DNA of 7,439 nucleotides from PALSA-612 sp046729255 (GTDB taxonomy: Bacteria > Actinomycetota > Thermoleophilia > Gaiellales > Gaiellaceae): assembly GCA_046729255.1 (NCBI GenBank), contig JBKPGF010000042.1:1-7439 (forward strand), given 5' to 3'. The notes under the pieces were generated by a model that was given only the letters and a program-made list of their open reading frames with translations, was not told the origin of the DNA and searched no databases. Numbering within the stretch: the first letter of the stretch is position 1; every line of letters starts with the position of its first letter. The translations under genes and the position numbers were made by a program. Shown here piece by piece: positions 1 to 6,587 of this stretch.

Positions 1-755
1 ACCGCCGCGGAGAGCGCCGAGCCCATCAGGCCGATCCGCATGTCCCGGCGCGTGGGCGTGTAGCGGACGAAGTCCGAGATGTTCGCGACGAGCGTGAGCG
101 ACGCCCCGCACATCACGGTCACGTACGTCGCGAAGCCGACCCACGTCAGCTGCTGCTCGGGCGAGTCGAAGACGTGGGCGACCGCGTAGTCCGGGTCGTC
201 CGTCGCGAGGAAGAGAACGACGAGGAACGCGGTGAACGCGAGCGAGATGGGCAGCACGATCCTCAGCAGCCACCGCATGACGTCGAACCCGAGGATCGCG
301 AGCACCGCGTGCACGGCGCCCAGACACAGCGCGAGTGGGACGAGTCGCAGCCGGTCTCCGGTCATCGCGCCGTAGAGCGCCTGGATGGCGAGCGCTCCCG
401 TCAGCGCCTGCGCCGCGAACCAGTACGTCGCAGCGATGACGCGGTACGGCGACGAGAGCAGCCGCGAGCCCCAGTAGCCGAGGTGCGCCCGCATCTGCAC
501 GGGCCCAGTCAGGCCGTAGTCCACACCCGGCTGGGCGACGATGCACAGCATCGCGTACGCGAGCGCCTGACCGACCACCATCGCGAGCACCGCCCACCAC
601 AGGGGCAGGCCGCCGTCGACCACCGCCAGAGCGCCGAGCACGTACATGACAGGGTTGAGAAAGAACGTGAAGTTGATTGCGAAGAGATCGCGCCAGCCCG
701 CCGTCTTCAGCTTCTCCGGGATCGGCTCGATGCCGTACTCCTCGACCGCCGGCAT
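1..755 (-). CDS. NCS1-family nucleobase/hydantoin-type permease, N-terminal part
   Basis: Partial: 251 codons are visible from ATG at 755-753, and the 3' end is beyond the left edge. An in-frame TAG three codons upstream makes this start secure; the ribosome binding site is weak. NCS1 proteins are inner-membrane, cation-coupled importers of purines, pyrimidines, allantoin or hydantoins, usually with 12 helices. The N-terminus EEYGIEPIPE is typical of the family. Hydrophobic helices are seen at about 25-46, 51-74, 105-128, 138-157, 163-184 and 208-224. The family motifs DYGLTGPVQMRAHLGYWGSR (79-98), SSPYRV (101-106) and NISDFVRY (225-232) are present. Trp112 and Gln116 in helix 3 have the spacing of substrate-binding Trp117 and Gln121 of the hydantoin transporter Mhp1 (recalled). 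The position of Mhp1 Trp220 in helix 6 appears to be Ser219. As last visible gene of the operon, it likely imports the substrate opened by HyuAB. Confidence 0.92.
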   Translation of the reverse strand, partial: MPAVEEYGIEPIPEKLKTAGWRDLFAINFTFFLNPVMYVLGALAVVDGGLPLWWAVLAMVVGQALAYAMLCIVAQPGVDYGLTGPVQMRAHLGYWGSRLLSSPYRVIAATYWFAAQALTGALAIQALYGAMTGDRLRLVPLALCLGAVHAVLAILGFDVMRWLLRIVLPISLAFTAFLVVLFLATDDPDYAVAHVFDSPEQQLTWVGFATYVTVMCGASLTLVANISDFVRYTPTRRDMRIGLMGSALSAA

Positions 756-761
756 CGGTGT

Positions 762-1601
762 CTACTCGGCCCCGGAGTGGCGCCTGAAGAACTCGATCAC
801 GACGCGGTTGTGCTCATGGGTCCCGTCGAAGATCGTTGAGTGGTTCGAGCCCTTGATGACGTGCTTCTCGGCGCCCTCGATGCCCTCGTAGATGCCCTGC
901 TGCCCGACGCCGCCGGGTCCCTGGTCCCAGGGCGTCATCACGTCCTCGTCTCCGCCGAGGACGAGCGCCGGGGACGTGATCTTCGACAGCCACGGCGTCA
1001 CGTCCATGTCGCACATCGCCTGGCAGGCTGCGGTGAACACCTCGATGCGGTTCGAGTCGCGGAGGATCTGCTGGATCGTGTCGGTGAGCGCCTCTGCATC
1101 TTGCTCTTCCAGGAAGCGCTTGGAGATCGCCTGCCACGTGATCAGCTCGGCCAGGGTGCGGCTGCCCGCCCCGTCCGGGTCCATACGCGCGATGTCGATC
1201 CAGTTCTTGAAGATGAGGCGGCCCGTGACGCCGAGCTTCGCCGCCGCGCAGTTGATGACGACCGAGGTCGTGCGCTCCGGGTATTTGCCCGCGAAGACGA
1301 TGGCAACCATGCCGCCCATCGACGTGCCGTGCACGTGCGCCACGTCGATCTCGAGCGCGTCCATGAGCCCCGCGAGGTCGTCCGCCCACACCTCCATGTC
1401 GTAGTCCTGAACGGGCCTGTCCGACGCGCCGTAGCCGCGCATGTCGTAATCGATCACGCGGAAGTGCTTGGAGAGCTCGGGTGTCACCGGATCGAAGTTG
1501 AAGTGTCCGAAGCCCGCGCCGTGGATCTGCACGACCGGCTCGCCCTCGCCCGTGATTCGGTACCAGAGGTTGACGCCGTTGACCTGGGCGGTGCCTTCCA
1601 T
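762..1601 (-). CDS. Alpha/beta-fold hydrolase
   Basis: Complete, 279 residues. ATG at 1601-1599 overlaps the DUF3891 stop by one base (TGATG), with GAGG four bases upstream. It is a cytoplasmic serine hydrolase of the alpha/beta fold. Visible are the oxyanion segment IHGAGFG (26-32), DMRGYGASDRP (53-63), the nucleophile elbow GTSMGG with Ser94, the acid segment GGDEDVMTP with likely Asp220, and His254 in GSNHST; the triad is therefore complete. No signal peptide is present. Families with this layout include esterases, lactonases, C-C hydrolases and N-acyl amidases such as the N-formylmaleamate deformylase NicD. The sequence does not pick among them. In this operon it may remove an acyl or ester group from the substrate or an intermediate. 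Six bases separate its TAG from the permease ATG, and both genes are in the same frame. Confidence 0.92.
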   Translation of the reverse strand: MEGTAQVNGVNLWYRITGEGEPVVQIHGAGFGHFNFDPVTPELSKHFRVIDYDMRGYGASDRPVQDYDMEVWADDLAGLMDALEIDVAHVHGTSMGGMVAIVFAGKYPERTTSVVINCAAAKLGVTGRLIFKNWIDIARMDPDGAGSRTLAELITWQAISKRFLEEQDAEALTDTIQQILRDSNRIEVFTAACQAMCDMDVTPWLSKITSPALVLGGDEDVMTPWDQGPGGVGQQGIYEGIEGAEKHVIKGSNHSTIFDGTHEHNRVVIEFFRRHSGAE

Positions 1602-2293
1602 CAGGCCTCGAACGTGATCGTGAGGCGCTCGGGCGGCGTGCCGAGAACGTCGGCCGTGCCCGACTTCGGCAGCACACGGCGCACGAGCGAGAAGCTCGCC
1701 GGCGATTCTGCGAACGGATACGGGCCGATGCGAACGCGCCACGGCGCCACCGGCTCCAGGGTGTAGCCCTGGAACTCGGCGCTCTCGCCACCTTCGACGT
1801 CCCGCATGCAGAAGTACAGCGAGAGACGGTCGTAGACCTGGAGCAGCTCGTACTCACCGCGCGCTTCACCCAGCTCGCCGCCGAACTTCGCCTCCTGCTC
1901 GGCGACGAAGGCGTCGATCTCCGCCTGCGCCTCCGGCGCGCGGGAGAGGCCGAGCGCCGGGTCGAGGCCGTAGCGCTGTCTGTAGATGCCGGCGCCGTGC
2001 ATCGACACGAGCAGGCCGGCGCGTGAGTCCTGCTCGGTAATGGCGGCGATCCCGGCGCGGTAGAAGGCGAGGTGCGAGCGGACGTCGACGTCGAGGAAGT
2101 TAACCGGCCTGCCGTCGCCGTCGATCCTCGGCGCACGCTCCCAGACCGCCCAGCCGTCGTCGTGTCGCCTCGTCGCGATCTTCAGCGAATCGGACACGGG
2201 GTCAGACCAGCTCGCCGCGAACTGGCCGGACAGATCGGCGTGGTCCGTCTGGAGGACGACCTGCCACGCATCGCCGAGGTCTCTGACGATCAC
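1601..2293 (-). CDS. DUF3891 family protein
   Basis: Complete, 230 residues, starting at GTG (2293-2291), which overlaps the leuD stop by four bases (GTGA). GGAGG lies ten bases upstream, inside leuD. The start gives the usual N-terminus MIVRDLGD. I recognise the DUF3891 pattern: QTDHADLSGQ near 15-24, RRHDDGW at 42-48, a P-x-NFLD stretch near 63-68, HLAFYRAG at 74-81, QDSRAGLLVSMHGAG at 88-102 and YDRLSLYFC at 154-162. The family has no experimentally assigned function that I know of. No signal peptide or membrane segment is seen, so it is probably cytoplasmic. His18, His44-Asp45, His74, His99 and Asp155 are spaced like the ligand set of HD-domain metal enzymes, suggesting a mono- or dinuclear metal hydrolase or oxygenase; this is inference. 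Its tight coupling to both neighbours argues for a role in the same catabolic route. Confidence 0.85.
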   Translation of the reverse strand: MIVRDLGDAWQVVLQTDHADLSGQFAASWSDPVSDSLKIATRRHDDGWAVWERAPRIDGDGRPVNFLDVDVRSHLAFYRAGIAAITEQDSRAGLLVSMHGAGIYRQRYGLDPALGLSRAPEAQAEIDAFVAEQEAKFGGELGEARGEYELLQVYDRLSLYFCMRDVEGGESAEFQGYTLEPVAPWRVRIGPYPFAESPASFSLVRRVLPKSGTADVLGTPPERLTITFEA

Positions 2294-2790
2294 CGGGTAC
2301 CGGCCTCCAGCTGCTCCCTTGCCCACGGCACGAGGCCTCCGGAACAGGCGAGATCGACGACGAACGCAGGCACCGGCTGCGCGTGGAAGACCTGGCCGTC
2401 CACCTCCACTTCCCCGGTGTCGGTGTCGATCCTGATCTGCGAGCCGGGCCGCGCCGCACCGGCCGCGCCCGAGCACTCGAGCACCGGCAACCCAAGATTG
2501 ACGGCGTTTCGCCGCAAGATGCGGGCGAAGCTCGCGCCGACGAGACAGCGGACGCCCCACGCCTTCATGGCCTGAACGACGTGCTCGCGAGACGAGCCGA
2601 CCCCGAAGTTCGCTCCGGTGACGATGATCGTGTCGGGGCCGAGCTGATCGCGGAGCGAGGGATCGTAGCCCTCGAAGAGGTGTGCCTTCATGAGCTCGGG
2701 GTCGTCGATGTTCAGGAACTCGCCCGGGTACATGACGTCCGTGTCGACATCGTCGCCGGGGATGACGACGGCCTTGCCCTCGATGATCAT
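2290..2790 (-). CDS. leuD: Aconitase-superfamily hydro-lyase small subunit (LeuD/HacB/DmdB type)
   Basis: Complete, 166 residues, ATG at 2790-2788 with GGAG seven bases upstream. The start overlaps the large-subunit stop by four bases (ATGA), as expected for a heteromeric enzyme. The small subunit is the swivelling domain that completes the active site and sets substrate choice. It has the family start with DDVDTDVMYPGEFL (13-26), GANFGVGSSREH (59-70, with the active-site serine region), and SFARILRRNAVNLGLPVLE (87-105). Its length matches the short archaeal-type small subunits (about 165 residues), not the roughly 200-residue bacterial LeuD. The substrate-choice loop reads FLNIDDP (25-31). 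The homoaconitase loop I recall is YLRTT, so the Arg position is Asn here. The substrate is likely maleate, a methylated maleate or a related di-acid rather than homoaconitate, but this is inference. The symbol marks homology. Confidence 0.93.
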   Translation of the reverse strand: MIIEGKAVVIPGDDVDTDVMYPGEFLNIDDPELMKAHLFEGYDPSLRDQLGPDTIIVTGANFGVGSSREHVVQAMKAWGVRCLVGASFARILRRNAVNLGLPVLECSGAAGAARPGSQIRIDTDTGEVEVDGQVFHAQPVPAFVVDLACSGGLVPWAREQLEAGTR

Positions 2791-4061
2791 CGCGTTGCTC
2801 CGGTGAGGACCTCTGCCGGGTCCACCAGCTCGCCGGCCACCGCGGTCGCCGCAGCCACCCACGCGTTCGCGAGGTAGACCTCGGCCTCGGGCGAGCCCAT
2901 TCGGCCGCGGAAGTTGCGGTTCGTGGTTGTCACGGCCCGTTCTCCGGCGCCGAGCACACCCATGCCGCCGCCGAAGCACGCCCCGCACGTCGGGGTGGAC
3001 ACCATGGCCCCGGCCTCGACGAAGACATCCAGCAGGCCTTCGGCAAGCGCTTCCCGGTAGATGCGCTGCGTCGCCGGCACGACGATCAGGCGGCTATCGG
3101 CGTGGACGCGTTGCCCGCGCAGCACCTCGGCGGCCTGTCGGAGGTCGGTCATCGTGCCGTTCGAGCAGTTGCCGATATACGCCTGGTCGATGCGGGTCCC
3201 GATCACGTCCGTGAGCGGCACGACGTTTCCCGGCAGATGGGGCTTCGCGACGAGCGGCTCGAGCGAGGAGAGGTCGACGGCGACCCGTCGGGCGAGCTCC
3301 GCGTCGGGGTCGCTTCGCTCCGCCCGCCACGGCCGATCGGTACGCCCTTCGAGGTAGGCGGCTGTCGTCTCGTCGGCGGGAAAGAGACCCGTGTCCGCGC
3401 CGGCCTCCACGGCCATGTTGGAGACAGCAAGCCGCTCGTCGACAGTGAGCGCCTCCGCGCCGTCCCCGACGAACTCGAGCGCGCAGTTGGTGGCGCCGCC
3501 CACACCGATCTCGCCGATCACCGCGAGGATCACGTCCTTGCCCGAGACGAAGCGGCCGAGCCGTCCGGTGAGCTCCACCCGGATGGTCGCCGGCACCGCC
3601 TGCCAGAACTCGCCGAAGGCGAGGCACGCGGCGATGTCGGTCGAGCCGAAGCCGCTGCCGAACGCGCCGAGCGCACCGTACGTGCACGTGTGGGAGTCGC
3701 CCCCGGCGATGACCGATCCCGGCACGACCCAGCCCTCCTCGCAGAGGAGCGTGTGCTCGATCCCGCCGCGACCCTGGCCGAAGAACGTCACGCCTTGCGA
3801 GTCCGACCACTCCTTGAGCCGCCGCTGGAGCTCGGCCGAGCGGGCGTCCTTCGCAGGCATGAAGTGATCCGCGACCATCACGACCTTTGCGGGATCGAAG
3901 ACGCGCGCCGCGCCCATCTTCTCCATCACCCGGAACGCCACGGGACCGCTGACGTCGTTCGCCATGACGACGTCGCAGCGCACCATGACGACGTCACCCG
4001 GCCGCACGTCGTCCGCGTCCGCGTGCTCGAGGAGGATCTTCTCAGCGAGAGTGTGCGCCAG
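2787..4061 (-). CDS. leuC: Aconitase-superfamily hydro-lyase large subunit (LeuC/HacA/DmdA type)
   Basis: Complete, 424 residues if translation starts at CTG (4061-4059). This gives the canonical N-terminus MAHTLAEKIL; there is no in-frame ATG, GTG or TTG near it, and AGGAGG lies nine bases upstream. It is the [4Fe-4S]-binding large subunit of a dehydratase that interconverts an unsaturated di-acid and its 2-hydroxy acid. Visible signatures are AND at 34-36, ADHFMP at 64-69, GGDSHTCTYGALGAFGSGFGS (120-140), cluster ligands Cys299 (IGNCSNGT), Cys359 and Cys362 (TPTCGACFGG), and NRNFRGRMGSPEAEVYLAN (381-399). The length fits the short archaeal-type subfamily (about 420 residues), which includes isopropylmalate isomerase, homoaconitase and dimethylmalate/maleate-type hydratases. 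The symbol marks homology only: no leucine gene is nearby, and the catabolic operon favours a di-acid hydratase. It overlaps the amidase by 20 bases and the small subunit by 4. Confidence 0.93.
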   Translation of the reverse strand: MAHTLAEKILLEHADADDVRPGDVVMVRCDVVMANDVSGPVAFRVMEKMGAARVFDPAKVVMVADHFMPAKDARSAELQRRLKEWSDSQGVTFFGQGRGGIEHTLLCEEGWVVPGSVIAGGDSHTCTYGALGAFGSGFGSTDIAACLAFGEFWQAVPATIRVELTGRLGRFVSGKDVILAVIGEIGVGGATNCALEFVGDGAEALTVDERLAVSNMAVEAGADTGLFPADETTAAYLEGRTDRPWRAERSDPDAELARRVAVDLSSLEPLVAKPHLPGNVVPLTDVIGTRIDQAYIGNCSNGTMTDLRQAAEVLRGQRVHADSRLIVVPATQRIYREALAEGLLDVFVEAGAMVSTPTCGACFGGGMGVLGAGERAVTTTNRNFRGRMGSPEAEVYLANAWVAAATAVAGELVDPAEVLTGATR

Positions 4062-4680
4062 CCGCGGCCACCTCCTCCAGGTGGGCGAGCACCTCGTCCA
4101 CGGAGACGACGTCTCCGTACTTCGTGTCGATGTCGTAGAGGTTGGCCGCGTGAGCCCCAGGATTGCGGTCGCCGACGGCCTCCCGCGGCACGACCGGGCG
4201 GTAGCCGTGCTGAATGGCATCGACCACCGTTGCCCTGACGCACCCTGACGTCGAGGCGCCCGTGACGATGAGGCTGTCGCACCCGTTGGCGGCCAGGAAG
4301 CTCGAGAGGGGCGTGCCGAAGAACGCCGACGCGAACAGCTTGTTCAGGACCGGCTCGCCCTCCCGCGGCGCGATCCGCGGATCGATCTCCACCCAGGGCG
4401 AGCCCGCCTCCAACGTCAGCAGCGCGGGAATCTTGTCGAGGAACGCCGCCGCGGTCTGCTTGTCTCCCTCGTCGAAGGAGACGGTCGTGTACACGATCGG
4501 CAGCCCGGCCGAGCGCATCTCGCCGAGCAGCCGCCGAATGGCGATGACGACACCGTCGAGGTCGCAGACGAGCGGCGACTCGGGGTCCGTGAAGCCGACG
4601 TTGACATCGACGACGATCAGCGCGGGGTGACGGCCGAGGCCTGCCCGCCCATGAAAGCCGGCATGACGTACCTCGCTCAC
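4042..4680 (-). CDS. Isochorismatase-fold amidohydrolase (N-carbamoylsarcosine / maleamate amidase type)
   Basis: Complete, 212 residues. It starts at GTG (4680-4678), two bases after the hyuB stop, with GGAG five bases upstream; no ATG is usable. Members of this cytoplasmic family hydrolyse a terminal amide or carbamoyl group, releasing ammonia. The catalytic triad is visible: Asp25 (VVDVNVGFTDP), Lys114 (VLNKLFASAF) and Cys147 in the motif GASTSGCVRATVVDA, which is typical of N-carbamoylsarcosine amidohydrolase and maleamate amidase. Lys-to-Cys spacing (33) equals that of Arthrobacter N-carbamoylsarcosine amidase, and Arg172 lies 25 residues after Cys147, where that enzyme has its carboxylate-binding Arg202 (from memory). 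A substrate with a free carboxylate is therefore likely. Next to hyuAB the simplest role is removal of the carbamoyl or amide nitrogen from the ring-opened product. Sequence alone does not separate carbamoylsarcosine from maleamate-type half-amides. Its 3' end overlaps the next gene by 20 bases. Confidence 0.93.
   Translation of the reverse strand: MSEVRHAGFHGRAGLGRHPALIVVDVNVGFTDPESPLVCDLDGVVIAIRRLLGEMRSAGLPIVYTTVSFDEGDKQTAAAFLDKIPALLTLEAGSPWVEIDPRIAPREGEPVLNKLFASAFFGTPLSSFLAANGCDSLIVTGASTSGCVRATVVDAIQHGYRPVVPREAVGDRNPGAHAANLYDIDTKYGDVVSVDEVLAHLEEVAAAGAHSR
4071..4076 (-). promoter_or_regulatory. Strong ribosome binding site for the CTG-started leuC-like gene
   Basis: A perfect AGGAGG (minus strand, within a longer GGAGGAGG run) sits nine bases before CTG at 4061, inside the 3' end of the amidase gene. 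It also encodes Leu-Glu-Glu-Val of the amidase, so part of the motif may be coding coincidence. Its position fits the start that restores the family N-terminus. Confidence 0.65.
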
Positions 4681-4682
4681 GG

Positions 4683-6587
4683 CTACTCCGTTTGCGTCAT
4701 TTGCCTGTCGCCAAACTCGCGGACGCGGCGCATTGCCTCCTCGGGCGACTCCATCGGCGCCCACGGCAGCGGTTCCTGCGTGACGGGCGGCTCGTGGCCC
4801 GTCTCCTCCTTCGCCGCGCTGAGGATCTCGTCGAGCGCCGGCCCCATGTCGAAGTCCTTGACCTCGCCGCGCTTCGTGCGTAGCTCCTCCCGCAGGCGCT
4901 CTGTCGCCTCCGCGTCGCCGACGACGACGCCGTACTCGTCGCGCGCCTTTCCTTCGGAGACGAGCCCCTTGGCGACGTCTGCTTCGACGTTCTCGACCGG
5001 CCGCTCGAGCGGGTCTTTCCAGCCCCCGCCGCCGGCGGTGCGATAGACGAGCATGTCGCCCGGCTCCACCTTGACCTCGTCGCACTTCGACGGCAGGAGC
5101 TCCTCCGTACCGTTGCTCCGGCGCAGGACCTTCTCGGAGCGGGAACCCGGCTTGCCGCCGAGGATCCCCCAGGGGTACGTGAGCCAGCGATCGTCGTGGA
5201 TCGAGACCTCGCCGGGCTCCAGATAGACGTAGCGCTTCTCGATGCCGTTGCCGCCCCGGTGGAAGCCCGCGCCGCCGGAGTCCTCGATTGTCGTGTAGCC
5301 GTCGATCCGTACCGGGTAGTACGCCTCGAGGTACTCGGTCGGGATGTTCTGGAAGAGGGGCCACCACGAGTGCCCGTCCATCCCGTCCCCGATCGGCCTG
5401 CCGGGAATGCCGCCGTACGAGATCTCCATGAGATAGAAGAACTCGCCGCGGCCGTCCCAGCCCGAGTAGAGCATGTACGGGCTCGTCCCGTAGCCCGCCG
5501 CCGTCGTGTGCTCGGGGCTCTTGCGGGCCAGCGCCCCGCCGAGGATGTCGAACAGCCTCGTCAGGGCATGCGTGCGGCAGCCGAGCGCGGACGGGTACTT
5601 GGGGTGCAACAGCGAGCCGTCGGGAATGACGATGTGGAGCAGCGGATAGAAGCCGTCGTTGAAGAGGATCTGGGGGTCGAAGACCATGATCAGGTAGACC
5701 CCGATGAACATCTTGAACATCGCTTCCGAGAGGTAGAAGTTCACCGGGCCCATCGCCTGCGGATCGGTGCCCGACCAGTCGAAGTACGCGTGCTCGCCCT
5801 CGCGCCAGATCGTGAGCTTCATCTTGTACGGGCCGTGGCCGAGGCCGTCGTCGTCGATCCAGTCCTCAAAGGACTGAGGCTCCTCGGGTATCGCAGCAAG
5901 GATGAGCTTCGCCATCGCCTTGTACGTGCGATCGAGCAACTGCTGGCAGGCCGCGAGGTAGGTCTCCTTGCCGAACCGGCTACACAGCTCGTGGACTCGC
6001 TTCTCGGCCGTCCGGCAGCCGGCGACGATCCCCATGAGGTCGGCCCGGTTCATCTCGGGCATGCGGACGTTGTTGAGAATGACCCCGAGCACGTCTTTCG
6101 ACAGCTCGCCCTTGCGGAAGATCTTCACGGGTGGGATGCGGATGCCCTCGCCGAACACCGTCTTCGCACCCGTCGGTAGCGACCCGGGGAGCGGACCGCC
6201 CGCGTCCATCTGGTGGCCAAACATGCTCGCCCAGCCGATGAGCTCGTCCTCCCAGAAGATCGGCAGGCAGACAAGCCAGTCGTTGATGTGGGAGATCGCG
6301 CCCCCGCACTTGTACGGGTCGCTGTTGAAGATGACGTCGCCTTCCTCGATCGGCTCGTCGAACGTCTCGAGCATCTCGGAGATGTAGGAGCCGAACTGGC
6401 CGACGACCATTCGCCCGTTCGGATCCGTGATCATCGGAAACTCGTCGTGCTGCTCCCGAATGACCGGGCTCATCGCCGTACGAAACAGCGTCGCGTCCAT
6501 CTCGAAACGTGTGGACTTCAGCGCGCCCTCGATGATGTCGACGGTGACCGGATCCACCTGGATGTCAGGAATGGCTGCGACCTTCAT
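4683..6587 (-). CDS. hyuB: Hydantoinase/oxoprolinase subunit B (HyuB)
   Basis: Complete, 634 residues, ATG at 6587-6585 with AGGAGG upstream. HyuB is the metal-containing subunit that attacks the ring carbonyl activated by HyuA. The N-terminus DPVTVDIIEGAL is the usual family start. Asp48 (in HDEF), His100 and Asp103 (in SHIND) and His125 (in FGHQMD) match, in order and in the 3- and 22-residue spacings, the metal ligands I recall for the caprolactamase beta subunit, so the enzyme looks active. The C-terminal part has the family's DSGGAGFHRGGNG glycine-rich motif, a GILGGKPG segment and AGGGGWKDPLERP. After YGVVV (about 552-556) there is a charged tail of about 78 residues, longer than in most HyuB proteins I know. 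The acetone carboxylase family also shares this fold; context with an amidase and an NCS1 permease favours a cyclic amide, imide or hydantoin substrate. An open frame continues upstream inside hyuA but lacks homology there. Confidence 0.95.
   Translation of the reverse strand: MKVAAIPDIQVDPVTVDIIEGALKSTRFEMDATLFRTAMSPVIREQHDEFPMITDPNGRMVVGQFGSYISEMLETFDEPIEEGDVIFNSDPYKCGGAISHINDWLVCLPIFWEDELIGWASMFGHQMDAGGPLPGSLPTGAKTVFGEGIRIPPVKIFRKGELSKDVLGVILNNVRMPEMNRADLMGIVAGCRTAEKRVHELCSRFGKETYLAACQQLLDRTYKAMAKLILAAIPEEPQSFEDWIDDDGLGHGPYKMKLTIWREGEHAYFDWSGTDPQAMGPVNFYLSEAMFKMFIGVYLIMVFDPQILFNDGFYPLLHIVIPDGSLLHPKYPSALGCRTHALTRLFDILGGALARKSPEHTTAAGYGTSPYMLYSGWDGRGEFFYLMEISYGGIPGRPIGDGMDGHSWWPLFQNIPTEYLEAYYPVRIDGYTTIEDSGGAGFHRGGNGIEKRYVYLEPGEVSIHDDRWLTYPWGILGGKPGSRSEKVLRRSNGTEELLPSKCDEVKVEPGDMLVYRTAGGGGWKDPLERPVENVEADVAKGLVSEGKARDEYGVVVGDAEATERLREELRTKRGEVKDFDMGPALDEILSAAKEETGHEPPVTQEPLPWAPMESPEEAMRRVREFGDRQMTQTE
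4686..4689 (-). promoter_or_regulatory. Ribosome binding site deciding a GTG start
   Basis: GGAG on the minus strand lies five bases before the GTG at 4680 and overlaps the hyuB stop region. It fixes the start of the amidohydrolase, which has no ATG near its conserved N-terminus. Confidence 0.65.

Noticed and set aside
756..764. Hydrolase and permease in the same frame, separated only by TAG and two codons
   Set aside because: Could suggest a readthrough fusion, but a soluble hydrolase joined to an NCS1 permease has no precedent I know, and the permease has its own ATG and complete family N-terminus.
840..1766. Plus-strand open frame of 308 codons opposite the alpha/beta hydrolase, and similar ones at 174-839 and 5196-6179
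   Set aside because: Low-complexity antisense frames of real genes, without family motifs or a convincing ribosome binding site.
3962..3995. A 13-base direct repeat, 21 bases apart, in the leuC-like gene
   Set aside because: It encodes two DVVM segments in the conserved N-terminal region (residues 23-26 and 30-33) and is explained by protein sequence.
2290..4061. Genuine leucine biosynthesis genes leuCD
   Set aside because: Not excluded outright, but no leuA or leuB is nearby, the pair sits between an amidase and DUF3891 in a catabolic operon, and the proteins are of the short archaeal type whose members have varied substrates.
3102..4238. Long plus-strand open frame of 378 codons opposite leuC
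   Set aside because: It is rich in Arg, His, Asp and Gly with no recognisable motif and lies wholly antisense to a well-supported gene; GC-rich codon bias makes such frames common.
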